NCBI GenBank assembly: GCA_003131315.1
Contig: PKUV01000098.1
Coordinates: 1-36,764, forward strand
DNA from: Acidobacteriaceae bacterium
GTDB lineage: Bacteria > Acidobacteriota > Terriglobia > Terriglobales > Acidobacteriaceae
Length of the DNA stretch: 36,764 nt
Reading direction: 5' to 3'
Within the stretch, counting starts at the first letter, position 1. Every line of letters begins with the position of its first letter. The translations under genes were made by a program, and so were the position numbers. The notes under the pieces were generated by a model. It did no database searches and was not told the DNA's origin. It saw only the letters and a program-made list of their open reading frames with translations. This document shows positions 1 to 9,200 of this stretch, piece after piece.

Positions 1-1
1 C

Positions 2-58
2 TTCACCCCAGAAAGCCTCGCCATCGCCGGGCCCAACGAAAGCAAACCGTTTCTATAA
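2..58 (+). CDS. 3' end of an unidentified upstream gene (partial)
   Basis: The frame opening at base 2 reads 18 sense codons, ending in KPFL, followed by TAA. It is followed by a 43-bp gap and then the convergent stop of the cupin gene. The stretch is too short to assign a family. It is listed because the composition looks coding and the position fits a gene entering from the left. It could also be chance. Confidence 0.35.
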   Translation, partial: FTPESLAIAGPNESKPFL

Positions 59-101
59 GGCACTAATGGGACGATGCTCTAGTCAGAAAACCTTGAATGA
101 G

Positions 102-989
102 TCATTGCTGTCGTGCCTCCGCAGACTCTATCGGTCTGAATTTGAATGAAATAAGCCGTGCCTCTTTGGCGCCGTTGTTCTTGAAGATGAGTGTCGCCTT
201 GCCCTTATCGAGCCACACAAAAGTTCCTGAATGCAGCAAATTTTGGGTGCCGCTTCCGTCTCCCTTCACGGCCACGTCCTCGTCCATGACAACGATCAAT
301 TCCGCACGACCAGGTTCGCCCAGGGTGACCTCCTGGTGAGGCAACACACGAATGAGGGTCACGGAAGTCCGGTTGGTCTCAAATTGGGGCTGTTCCATAT
401 GCGCTTCGTGCGGCCGCGAATCCTGCGCGCCTGGGCAGTCCAGCGGCTGAGTTGCGATTACGGCAGCGCAGAGGTTGCGCGCTCCTTCTTGAGGGAGAAG
501 AAGCTCGATTGTAACGTTGCGGTAGGGCGCGCCTCCGTCGATAAGAGTCGAATGCACGTAGCCTTGAGGCTGGAGTCGTATTTGACCATCGACGACTTGG
601 TGTTGCGCTTCCGGTTTGCCGGGTGTGTAGACGGTGACGTGCGTGTCGCTCATCATGATGCTTATCGCATCGAAATCATGCCGGTGCAACACAACGGAAT
701 CGTGCGGCGCGACCTCGACCTTGTACAGGTTGACGTATTGGTTGTGAAGCACAAGATGGTGATGCGGCTCGGATGCGAGTGGAATGACAGCCGGAGTCTG
801 CGCGGCTACCACCAGCGGAAGCCAGCATATCAAAAGTAGTAACGTCGTTTTCGCTCTCAATGCACGACCCGCCAAAGACGAGAGAATGGTTGCGTGTACC
901 TCAAAGTCTGCATTGCTATGATACGTGGCTGCAGAGCAAATCCCGCTGCACATTCTTTCTTTCTTAAAGTTTATTAATGTTGAGTTCAT
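102..989 (-). CDS. secreted cupin-like protein, function unknown
   Basis: This is a 295-aa protein if the ATG at 989 is used. A hydrophobic signal segment (LLLLICWLPLVVAAQ) begins only around residue 48. Such a long n-region is unusual, so a later start is possible: the ATG at 953, preceded by an A/G-rich AAGAAAG, or a TTG at 860. After the signal, two beta-rich halves are visible. The first has His-rich cupin-like motifs (HHHLVLHNQ, then VLHRHDFDAISI), and the second contains TLIRVLPHQEVTLGEPGRAE and ends near LISFKF. This resembles a bicupin in which the second half has lost most metal-binding His residues. Cupins bind metals or small ligands and have very varied functions, so none is assigned. 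It is transcribed away from the permease at 1308, with a 318-bp divergent spacer. Confidence 0.7.
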   Translation of the reverse strand: MNSTLINFKKERMCSGICSAATYHSNADFEVHATILSSLAGRALRAKTTLLLLICWLPLVVAAQTPAVIPLASEPHHHLVLHNQYVNLYKVEVAPHDSVVLHRHDFDAISIMMSDTHVTVYTPGKPEAQHQVVDGQIRLQPQGYVHSTLIDGGAPYRNVTIELLLPQEGARNLCAAVIATQPLDCPGAQDSRPHEAHMEQPQFETNRTSVTLIRVLPHQEVTLGEPGRAELIVVMDEDVAVKGDGSGTQNLLHSGTFVWLDKGKATLIFKNNGAKEARLISFKFRPIESAEARQQ

Positions 990-1073
990 GAGGATTCGAC
1001 CAGCAGTGCAACATTCACGTATAGCCTTTCATGACACCAGTTGAAAGTGTGTTCCGTCGAAAAGTAGTCCAGA

Positions 1074-1117
1074 TCGCTCGCTCCTTTAAGTCGGGAGCGA
1101 GCGAGAGCCGGCTCGCT
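1074..1117. repeat. inverted repeat with overlapping alternative hairpin in a divergent spacer
   Basis: The 318-bp spacer 990-1307 between the divergent cupin and permease genes has no convincing gene. It holds a perfect 11-bp inverted repeat: TCGCTCGCTCC at 1074-1084 and GGAGCGAGCGA at 1094-1104, with a 9-nt loop. The right arm overlaps a second possible stem, AGCGAG at 1100-1105 with CTCGCT at 1112-1117, so the two folds exclude each other. No T-run follows, so this is not a standard terminator. It may be an operator or a leader RNA structure; no function is shown. Confidence 0.5.
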
Positions 1118-1307
1118 TGGCAGACTAAGACTGTACACCACGTCGCTGACTTCGCCGACAAAATCGTAATTCTGAAAACTCCGATTTCAAGCTTATCTAC
1201 CCAGGGCGTCATTGGGGAAGCCATGCCATTTCGTACTGGCAAGGGGCCTGACTGAAGGTCTCGTCTTGTGTATGCTGATCAGGGTCGTCACAATTGACGC
1301 AGGTTTG

Positions 1308-2525
1308 ATGAACTTCAAGAACATAGTCCGGGAGGCGACCGCTGCACTGAGGCGCAATTGGGTCAGAAGTGTCCTTACGATTCTCGGGATATCGGTGGGG
1401 GTGGGCGCGTTCATTTGCGTGGTCGCGATTGGAAACGCCGGCAGCAGCAGCATCGAGAAGCAACTGCAAAACCTGGGCGACAACTTTATTTGGATAGAGG
1501 CCGGAAGCCGTGCCAGAAATGGTGTCCGCTACGGAGCCCGGGGCGATCGCACTTTGATTCTCGCCGATGCCACGGCGATCAAGGAGCAGGTCCCGTTAAT
1601 CAAAACGATGTCTCCGAATGCGGACGGAAGCGTTCAAGTCATTTATGAGGGTGAGAACTGGGCCACTCGGTTTCGAGGGGTCACACCCGAGTTTCTGCAG
1701 ATTCGACGATGGAATATGCGGTTGGGGGCTTTCTTCACCGATGCCGATGTGGATGCGGATGCGCCGGTTTGTGTTCTCGGTCAGACGGTCGTGGACAATC
1801 TGTTGGGCAACGAAGATCCAATCGGCAAGACTGTCCGTGTCCGGAGTATGCCGTGTAAGGTAGTTGGTGTTTTGCAGGCCAAGGGCTTTTCCGCGACCGG
1901 GCAGGATCAGGACGACTTTATTGTGATGCCGTTTACGACGGTGCAGAAAAGGATTACGGGAACATTTTGGCTGGACGATATCTTCTGCTCGGCTATCTCC
2001 CGGGAAGCTATGCCGGAGGCAACCAAGCAAATCGTCGGTCTGTTGCGGGAACGGCACCATCTCAATCCAGCGGAAGACGACGATTTCAACGTCCGCCGGC
2101 CAGAAGATGTGGTGCAGGCCCAGCTTGCGACCAGTCGGATCATGACCATCTTGTTGGCAAGCGTCGCGTCTTTATCCTTGCTGGTGGGTGGCATAGGCAT
2201 CATGAATATTATGCTGGTGTCAGTCACTCAGCGCACACGAGAGATAGGGCTGCGACTGGCCGTAGGGGCCACGGAATCGGACGTGCAACTCCAATTCCTC
2301 AGCGAAGCAATCGCGCTCAGCCTCGTCGGCGGCCTGCTCGGCTTGCTGGCGGGACTTCTCTCCTCCACAATTGTTGAAAGTCTATTTCAAATGCCTACCA
2401 AGCTCTCTTACGAGATATTTGCCATCGGTGGCCTGTTCTCCGCCGGCATCGGAATTCTGTTTGGCTTCTATCCTGCTCGCAAAGCCTCGCAGCTTGATCC
2501 GATCCAGGGGCTCCGTTTCGAGTGA
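1308..2525 (+). CDS. orphan MacB-like FtsX-domain ABC transporter permease
   Basis: This 405-aa inner-membrane protein has the MacB/FtsX permease layout. It has one transmembrane segment at residues about 21-41 and a large periplasmic MacB_PCD-type domain. A C-terminal block of three membrane segments begins with the family signature VGGIGIMNIMLVSV followed by RTREIGLR, and the protein ends FGFYPARKASQLDPIQGLRFE. The frame is open from 1212, but the start at 1308 (MNFKNIVREA) matches the paralogue at 2578-3798 in length and N-terminus. MacB-type permeases couple cytoplasmic ATP hydrolysis to movement of the periplasmic domain during export. There is no ATPase or adaptor gene on this strand. 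Its stop lies 52 bp from the convergent stop of the complete MacAB-like operon, so it probably borrows that ATPase or works with a distant one. Confidence 0.88.
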   Translation: MNFKNIVREATAALRRNWVRSVLTILGISVGVGAFICVVAIGNAGSSSIEKQLQNLGDNFIWIEAGSRARNGVRYGARGDRTLILADATAIKEQVPLIKTMSPNADGSVQVIYEGENWATRFRGVTPEFLQIRRWNMRLGAFFTDADVDADAPVCVLGQTVVDNLLGNEDPIGKTVRVRSMPCKVVGVLQAKGFSATGQDQDDFIVMPFTTVQKRITGTFWLDDIFCSAISREAMPEATKQIVGLLRERHHLNPAEDDDFNVRRPEDVVQAQLATSRIMTILLASVASLSLLVGGIGIMNIMLVSVTQRTREIGLRLAVGATESDVQLQFLSEAIALSLVGGLLGLLAGLLSSTIVESLFQMPTKLSYEIFAIGGLFSAGIGILFGFYPARKASQLDPIQGLRFE

Positions 2526-2577
2526 GTTTGGGACTGTCAGTTAAGCACCGATCCGGATGAAAAAACGATCCGAGCAG

Positions 2578-3798
2578 TTATTCGTACCGGAGAGCCTCAA
2601 TGGGATCCATTTGGGCTGCCTTGCGGGCGGGGTAAAAACCAAAGAAGACCCCCACCGCCATCGAGAACACGACTGCGATCGCAATCACGAGTGGAGAAAT
2701 CAGAACTGGCCAGCCGAGCGTCTGGGTGATCACGTACGAAGCGCCTAACCCAAAGATGATGCCAGTGATTCCTCCCATCAAGCTCAGGACCACGGCTTCG
2801 ATAAGAAACTGCTGCTGGACGTTGCCTTCGGTTGCACCAATGGCCATGCGAAGACCAATTTCGCGGGTGCGCTCGGTCACGGAGACCAGCATGATATTCA
2901 TGATGCCGATGCCGCCAACAATGAGCGACACGCTCGCAATCGAAGCCAGCAGCAAGGTCATGACTCGGCCCGCTTCGTCGGCGACGTCGGCCATGTCGGC
3001 GAGATTGCGCACAAAAAAATCAGCATCGTCCCCCGCGCGAATGCGATGCCGATCGCGGAGGAGAGACGTAATCTGCTGCTGCGCCGCATAGCTGCTCTGC
3101 CGGGAGACGGCTGAAACCATGATCCAGCGCAACCAGGGTTGGCCGGTGATCTTTTTCTGGAGTGTCGTGAGTGGCACGAGGATGATGTCATCCTGGTCAT
3201 CGCCCATGGCAGCGGATGTTCCTTTGGGAACGAGAACGCCGGTCACACGAAATGGCAGGTTGTTGATGCGGATGGTCTGGCCGACCGGGTCGGTCGCGCC
3301 GAAAAGATTCTTGCGCACGGTTTCACCGATTACGGCTACGTTGGCGGACATCTCCACATCATTTTGCGTGAAAGCGGATCCCTCTAGAAACGGCCAGCTG
3401 CGGATATCGAAATATTGTGGCTCAGTGCCGTTCAGGCGTGTGGCCCAATTATCGTTGCCAAACACAACCTGCCCGCTGGAACTGCTGCCCGGGGCTACCG
3501 CATGGGCCGCTGGGCATTCACGCAATATGGCCAGCATGTCGTCGTAGATCAGGCTCTTGGTCGAGCCCCAACCCATGTGCATGCCGCTGCGAGTGACCGT
3601 TCCGGCGCCTACAAACAGCAGGTTCGAGCCCATGGCTTGAATCTGCTCCTGCATCGTCTGCCGCGCACCTTGCCCGACCCCCAGCATGGCGATCACCGCC
3701 CCCACGCCGATAATGATGCCCAGCATGGTCAGGACGGAGCGCATCTTGTTGCGGGCCAGGGCCCGCATCGCGATGCGGATGATTGCGAATAAATCCAT
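2578..3798 (-). CDS. MacB-like ABC transporter permease
   Basis: This 406-aa FtsX-family permease is the last gene of a minus-strand adaptor-ATPase-permease operon. Visible parts are an N-terminal membrane segment after MDLFAIIRIAMRALARNK, a periplasmic MacB_PCD domain, and the C-terminal three-helix block with VGGIGIMNIMLVSV and ERTREIGLRMAIGA. The end is FGFYPARKAAQMDPIEALRYE. The frame extends upstream to 3894, inside the ATPase gene. The ATG at 3798 is chosen because GGAGGA lies about 12 nt upstream and it leaves a 7-bp gap to the ATPase stop. It is a clear paralogue of 1308-2525. In MacAB-TolC systems ATPase and permease are usually one polypeptide; here they are separate, as is common in this superfamily. 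The substrate is unknown. Confidence 0.92.
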   Translation of the reverse strand: MDLFAIIRIAMRALARNKMRSVLTMLGIIIGVGAVIAMLGVGQGARQTMQEQIQAMGSNLLFVGAGTVTRSGMHMGWGSTKSLIYDDMLAILRECPAAHAVAPGSSSSGQVVFGNDNWATRLNGTEPQYFDIRSWPFLEGSAFTQNDVEMSANVAVIGETVRKNLFGATDPVGQTIRINNLPFRVTGVLVPKGTSAAMGDDQDDIILVPLTTLQKKITGQPWLRWIMVSAVSRQSSYAAQQQITSLLRDRHRIRAGDDADFFVRNLADMADVADEAGRVMTLLLASIASVSLIVGGIGIMNIMLVSVTERTREIGLRMAIGATEGNVQQQFLIEAVVLSLMGGITGIIFGLGASYVITQTLGWPVLISPLVIAIAVVFSMAVGVFFGFYPARKAAQMDPIEALRYE

Positions 3799-3805
3799 AA
3801 TTCGT

Positions 3806-4591
3806 TCAGTCCTCCAGTTTTGGCAGGTTCTTGATGACCTCAGATGCGAGGGGCCGATTCTGGTTCCGATCATCGCGGCGGATTTTACCGTCACGAAACT
3901 GAATGCTGCGCTTAGCGAACTGTGCGATGTCGGGTTCGTGCGTCACCAGCACAATCGTCAGTCCCTCATCATTCAGTTTCTGGAAAATGTCCATGATCTC
4001 GACTGAAGTGCGGCTATCGAGATTGCCCGTGGGTTCGTCCGCTAGCAGGATCGAGGGCCGATTCACCAGGGCGCGGGCGATTGCAACTCGCTGCTGTTGG
4101 CCGCCGGATAGTTGTGAAGGGAAATGGGCGACGCGGTCTCCGAGTCCGACAAGAGCAAGCGCCTCGCGAGACCGCTTTTCGCCTTCGGCCTTGCTGATGT
4201 GCGCGTACAGCGTGGGCAGTTCGACGTTTTCGAGCGCGGTAGTACGCGAAAGCAGGTTGAAGCCCTGAAAGACGAATCCTATTTTACGATTGCGGATGGC
4301 GGCTAGTTCTTTTTTGGCGAGGCTGGAAACATCTACGCCTTCGAGCAGATAGCGTCCAGTGCTTGGTTTGTCGAGGCAGCCCAGAATATTCATGAACGTC
4401 GATTTACCGCTGCCGCTGGCGCCCATGATGGTGACGAATTCCCCGCGCGCGATTTTGACGGTCGCGCCGCGCAAGGCGTGCACACGCGTTTCTCCGAGCT
4501 CGTAGTACTTATGAATCTCCTCGGCCAAAATTACTGTTTCGGGATCTTTCGTTCCGGGGAGACTTGCCTCGGGTTGTGAGGTCGTGGCCAT
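3806..4591 (-). CDS. ABC transporter ATP-binding protein (MacB/LolD type)
   Basis: This 261-aa cytoplasmic ATPase has all nucleotide-binding motifs: Walker A GASGSGKS at residues 57-64, Q-loop near Gln109, signature LSGGQ at 161-165, Walker B ILLADEP at 181-187 and the H-loop His at 218. The segment DEPTGNLD is typical of the LolD/MacB/FtsE export-type subfamily. It lies 7 bp upstream of its permease and 37 bp downstream of the membrane-fusion adaptor, so the three form one operon and one machine. By family, ATP binding and hydrolysis would drive the FtsX permease in transferring a substrate from periplasm to the outer-membrane channel. No outer-membrane channel gene is in this operon; the nearest TolC homologue is at 22603. 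Confidence 0.93.
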   Translation of the reverse strand: MATTSQPEASLPGTKDPETVILAEEIHKYYELGETRVHALRGATVKIARGEFVTIMGASGSGKSTFMNILGCLDKPSTGRYLLEGVDVSSLAKKELAAIRNRKIGFVFQGFNLLSRTTALENVELPTLYAHISKAEGEKRSREALALVGLGDRVAHFPSQLSGGQQQRVAIARALVNRPSILLADEPTGNLDSRTSVEIMDIFQKLNDEGLTIVLVTHEPDIAQFAKRSIQFRDGKIRRDDRNQNRPLASEVIKNLPKLED

Positions 4592-4628
4592 GTCGAATCG
4601 TTTCGCTTCCCCTAATGCAGTCCACCGA

Positions 4629-5993
4629 CTACCGGCGTTGCGTGCCCATCCCCGGGCCCGAGGTCTTGCTGGCGGTCATCGAACCTGTGACCAGTTCGTC
4701 GCCTTCCTTCAACTCGCCTTTGAGAATCTCGGCTGCCTCTGTAACCGTGTGGTCGGTGATGCCGGTGCGAATTCTGACTGGCTCGAGTGTATTGTCCGGA
4801 TGCAACTTCCAAAGTAGCGCGACATCAAGACGAGGTGTCCGTCCTTGCCCAGTGTCGCTTCCACCAACCTCTTGGCCGGGCGCATGGGCGCGAGATTGCT
4901 TGCCAACCACGCCACCCGCCGAGGTGTCGCTGGCAATTGGCACATTGGCTTTGTCATCCAGTCCATATTTTTGCAACAACGCTCGAATTTCTTCCGCCTT
5001 CAGATCAGGTTTATAGCGTAACGCACCATTCGGAACGCGCAAGGCGTTGCTCGCCGAAGCCACCGGAATCGTGATGTACGCAGTCATTCCGGGGAAGAGC
5101 TTCAGATCCGGGTTGTCGAAATCAATCACTGTGTTGTAGGTAACGACGTTTTGCACCGTGGTTGCGTTCATTCGAATTTGGGAGACGCGACCGGTAAACG
5201 TGTCGCGGGGAAAGGCGTCTACTTTGAAGGTGACCACTTGCCCGGTCTTGATCATCCCCACATCCGACTCATCGGTGCTGGCGTACACCTGCATCTTGGT
5301 GAGATCCTGCGCGATGGTGAAGAGCGTGGGCGCCTGTAATGATGCCGCTACAGTCTGGCCGACATCTACGTTCCGGGCGATCACCGTGCCATCGATCGGC
5401 GCGTGGATCGTGGTGTAGTTCAGATTCGTCTGGGCCACAGTCAAGGCAGCTTCTTTTTGTTGTACCTGAGCGAGGGCTTGGGTGACCTGGGCGTCGGCTG
5501 CGGAAACGCCCGCCACTGCCGAGTCGTGATTGGCTTTCGCCAGATCGAGTTGTTGCTGGCTCATCACTGATTCTTTGACCAGGCCAACAGTACGTTCGTA
5601 GTCCGCCTTGGTCTGAATTTCCGCAGCCTTGGCTTTTTCCAGATTGGCTCGTGCCGAGGCCACGTTGGCCCTGGCGTTGGCGAGGTCACCTTTGGCTTGC
5701 AGCACTGCGCCTTCGAATAGAGCAGGATCAATCTGCGCGACTACCTGGCCCTTCTTGACGCGGGAATTGAAATCCACAAAGAGATGAGAAATCGTCCCCG
5801 AATCTTGCGAGCCGACCTGAACGGTGATGACAGCGTTGATGGTGCCGGTGGCTTCCACCACCTCGCGAATGTCTCCGCGGTCGGCCTTGGCGGCAAAGTA
5901 CTGCGGCTTGTTCTGCCCCCGAAATTGAAAAGCGACGAAGACAGAGACTGCGACTATCGAACCGATTGCGACTACCCAGTGACGCTTGAGCAC
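4629..5993 (-). CDS. MacA-like periplasmic adaptor (membrane-fusion protein)
   Basis: This is a HlyD/MacA-type adaptor of 454 aa. The frame is open from 6173, but the GTG at 5993 (MLKRHWVVAI) is preferred because GAGGA lies 5 nt upstream and an N-terminal membrane anchor (VVAIGSIVAVSVFVAF) follows at once. It continues with a lipoyl half-motif (GQVVAQIDPALFEG), a long Ala/Lys/Glu-rich coiled-coil hairpin (about residues 105-195), the second lipoyl half (IHAPIDGTVIARNVDVGQTV), a beta-barrel, and a membrane-proximal domain. The C-terminal part contains a Gly/Ser/Gln-rich insertion around KQSRAHAPGQEVGG that looks unstructured. It would link the FtsX permease to an outer-membrane channel. It is the first gene of the operon, whose upstream region is shared with the divergent TonB-dependent receptor. 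Confidence 0.9.
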   Translation of the reverse strand: MLKRHWVVAIGSIVAVSVFVAFQFRGQNKPQYFAAKADRGDIREVVEATGTINAVITVQVGSQDSGTISHLFVDFNSRVKKGQVVAQIDPALFEGAVLQAKGDLANARANVASARANLEKAKAAEIQTKADYERTVGLVKESVMSQQQLDLAKANHDSAVAGVSAADAQVTQALAQVQQKEAALTVAQTNLNYTTIHAPIDGTVIARNVDVGQTVAASLQAPTLFTIAQDLTKMQVYASTDESDVGMIKTGQVVTFKVDAFPRDTFTGRVSQIRMNATTVQNVVTYNTVIDFDNPDLKLFPGMTAYITIPVASASNALRVPNGALRYKPDLKAEEIRALLQKYGLDDKANVPIASDTSAGGVVGKQSRAHAPGQEVGGSDTGQGRTPRLDVALLWKLHPDNTLEPVRIRTGITDHTVTEAAEILKGELKEGDELVTGSMTASKTSGPGMGTQRR

Positions 5994-6204
5994 TTTTTCC
6001 TCGTTCTTCAAAACTGGAGCGGCCTTCTTACCCAAACTCAGAACCAATTGGACGGAAGGGTAACCACGGATCTTACTGGTCTCGTGAACTCCGTCAGGAA
6101 AATGATCACAGCGCCATTGTAGCCGCAGCAGACGAAAGACAGCCACAGTGCGACGGGCAAGCGAACAACGCACTTTTTCGCGCTTCCATATTCGCAGGTT
6201 ACAG

Positions 6205-6280
6205 ATGAATAGAAGTTAATGCATGAATAGAAATTAATGTGCTCTAACTCATTGACTGTGAGTTAAGCTCTGTGCGCACA
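6205..6280. promoter_or_regulatory. repeat-rich upstream region of the TonB-dependent receptor
   Basis: Three symmetric elements lie in 76 bp between the divergent adaptor and receptor genes. Two 17-bp direct repeats, ATGAATAGAAGTTAATG at 6205-6221 and 6223-6239, have one mismatch and an 18-bp period. An inverted repeat TAACTCA/TGAGTTA lies at 6245-6251 and 6259-6265. A perfect 10-bp palindrome TGTGCGCACA lies at 6271-6280, just ahead of AAAAGGGG and the ATG at 6295. These look like binding sites for one or more regulators of the receptor. I could not place a convincing -35/-10 pair. Confidence 0.5.
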
Positions 6281-6294
6281 GAAAAGGGGCCACC

Positions 6295-9200
6295 ATGATC
6301 TGTTCCTCAAAGTTGAAAACATTCGCTGCGGGTTGTTTTGCTCTGGTGCTCATTCACACCGTCGCGATGCACGTTGACCTTCAAGCCCAAGTCGCGGGCG
6401 GAACAATTTCAGGAACGGTTGTGGACATCAGCGGCCGGGTTGTTCCCAATGCTCAAGTCTCCATCACTAACGTCGCCACGGGCATCAACCGCACGGTGAC
6501 CACCAACGAGGATGGCTTCTACATCGCGCCGAACTTGTTGCCGGCGAGCTACGAGCTGACGTTTACGGCTCCGGGATTCAGGACCGAAGTAAGGAGCGGC
6601 ATCGGACTGACCGTAGGTGCGACAGCGGTTTTGAATCTGACGATGCAGGTCGGCACCATAAAAGAGACGATTCAGGTACAAAGCGAAGTTCCCGATGTGC
6701 AGCTTACCACCTCGGATATCAGCGCCGTGGTCGACGCGACCACCGTCCGTGAGCTGCCGCTGAACGGACGCAGTTGGACGGACCTGGCAACGTTGCAGCC
6801 CGGAGTGAGCAGGATCCAGACGCAGCCGGACTTCTCGGCGGGCACGGACCGGGGAAACCGCGGTTTCGGACAACAGTTGACCATCTCCGGCGCCCGGCCG
6901 CAGCAGAACAATTATCGTTTGGACGGCATCAGCCTCAACGATTACGCCAACGGTGCGCCCGGCAGTGTCTTGGGAGGGAGCCTGGGCGTCGATGCCATTC
7001 AAGAATTTTCGGTGCTGACCAGCAACTACTCGGCCGAGTACGGCAAGACGTCGGGTGGAGTGGTCAATGCCATTACGCGCTCGGGGACAAATCAGTTTCA
7101 CGGCAGCGCGTACGAGTTCCTTCGGAATAACGCGCTGGACGCGAGGAACTACTTCGATGTAGGCAGTGCTCCACCTTTCAAGCGCAACCAGTTTGGGGGG
7201 GCGGTCGGCGGACCGATCTTCAAGAACCGGACGTTCTTTTTTGCCGACTATGAAGGCATTCGTCAGTCGAAAGGCATTTCGGTGCTGACGACTGTGCCAT
7301 CGCAGAACGCCCGCAACGGCCTGCTGTGCTCGATTGCACAACCGCAGCCAAATCCCTGCAACCCCACCCAGATCACAGTGGACCCTAATGCGGCTAAGTT
7401 CTTCACGTTTTACCCGCTGCCCAAACCCCAAGATGTCTTCGGAAATGGCGACCAAGGATCCTACACATTCGCCGCACAGCAAGTCGTCAGCGAGAATTTT
7501 TTCACAACTCGTGTCGACCACAGATTTTCTGACAAAGATAGTCTTGTCGGGTCGTACATGTTCGACAAAACACCGTACTCGTCTCCAGACGGGCTGAATA
7601 ATGTCGAGTTCAGCACACTAACATCGAGACAGTTCGTGTCGATCGAGGAAACTCACATATTCTCGCCCAGCTTTGCGAATTCGTTTCGCCTTGGTGGCAA
7701 CCACGAAGCGGTGAACAATAATCTGAGCGTGAAGGCGATCAATCCCGATGCAGCCAAGATAGACTTTGGAGTTGGAGGCACAGCCTTTGCGGGGCGAACT
7801 GCCCCTCAGGTTCTTATCAGTGGGATCAGTGACTTTACAGGAGGAATCGGAGGTAGTCCGACCTACTTCTATCACTGGAATTCAGCACAACTCTACGACG
7901 ACGCGTTCATCACCAAACGTACGCATTCTATCCGCTTCGGCGTTGCCGTCGAACGCATGTTCCTCAACGTGCTTGCAGACACCGACCCCAATGGGATTTG
8001 GAAGTTTGGGTCATTGAGCGAGTTCGACCCGAACACTGGGGTGTTTGTGAGGAGCACGTTCCTTCAAAATATTCCGAAGAAGTTTCAAGGCGGAATTGCC
8101 AATACGCTTTCGCCACGCAATCTGCGCCAGACCCTGTTCGGTGGGTATCTTCAGGATGACTGGCGCTTGCGCCCGAATCTCACGGTGAATCTCGGCCTGC
8201 GCTACGAGATGTCGACGGTACCGACGGAAACGAGTGGCAAGATTGCCAATCTCCGGAACTTGTCGGACCCGTTGCCGGTGTGTGGCAGGGTGCCGACGGC
8301 GGGAGGGTGCTCGGGCACCGGCGCGTTCTTCGACAATCCAACGCTGCATAACTTTGAGCCTCGCGTCGGTTTTGCTTGGGACCCGTTAAGCAACGGGAAG
8401 ACCGCCATCCGTGGTGGAGTCGGGCTGTTCGACGTCCAACCGCTGCCGTATCAGTTCATTCTTCTGACCACCCAGGCGGCTCCTTTCTTTTCCTATACCG
8501 CGGTCAACACTCCCTCGGTACTATGCGCCCCTCCCCTCCAACCCTGTCCGCAAGCCTTCCCCAACTTTGGCGGCCAGGATGTTCCCTTCCCGGCGAACAC
8601 TTTGCGGTCGACCTATGTCCAGCACCCCAAGCGGGATTACGTCATGCAGTGGAATCTTAACGTGCAGCAGCAACTTACCCCGACCTTGGCCGCGATGGTT
8701 GCCTATGTGGGATCGCGTGGAGTGCATCAGCCCTTCCGCGTCGACGAAGCGAATCTCGTCATTCCTTCCAAGGGACCAAACGGATACCTTTGGCCCAAGG
8801 TCGATGTCTTCGGAAACATCTATTCGCCGGTATGTAACGCTACGGACCCCAACGGTCTCCCGGACACCGATCCGTCCTGTCTCCCGCCAAACCCCATCAA
8901 CCCCGCCTTTGGTTCAGTACGGGGGATGTTTTACGAGGGCCACTCTTACTACAACGCTCTTGAGGCGCAGCTCGCCAAACGGATGAGCCGGGGTTTTCAG
9001 GCACAAGGTACCTTCACTTGGGCCAAGAGCATAGACACCAGCTCAGCGTCTGTTGCTGGCGACACATTCGGAAATTCGATTTCCAGCCTCTCGTGGTTCG
9101 ACTTGAAATTGAGCCGAGGCCTTTCCGACTTCAATGTTGGTCGCACTCTGGTCGTGAACGGCACATGGGAAGCGCCGACTCCGAAGTCTTTGTCCGCGCC

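Noticed and set aside
2526-2577. A bidirectional terminator between the convergent permeases
   Set aside because: Only a 5-bp CGGAT/ATCCG match with a poor loop is visible; too weak to call.
6409-7521. 370-codon open frame antisense to the TonB-dependent receptor
   Set aside because: It lies wholly inside a well-supported receptor gene, has no family character or ribosome site, and is an expected by-product of high-GC codon use.
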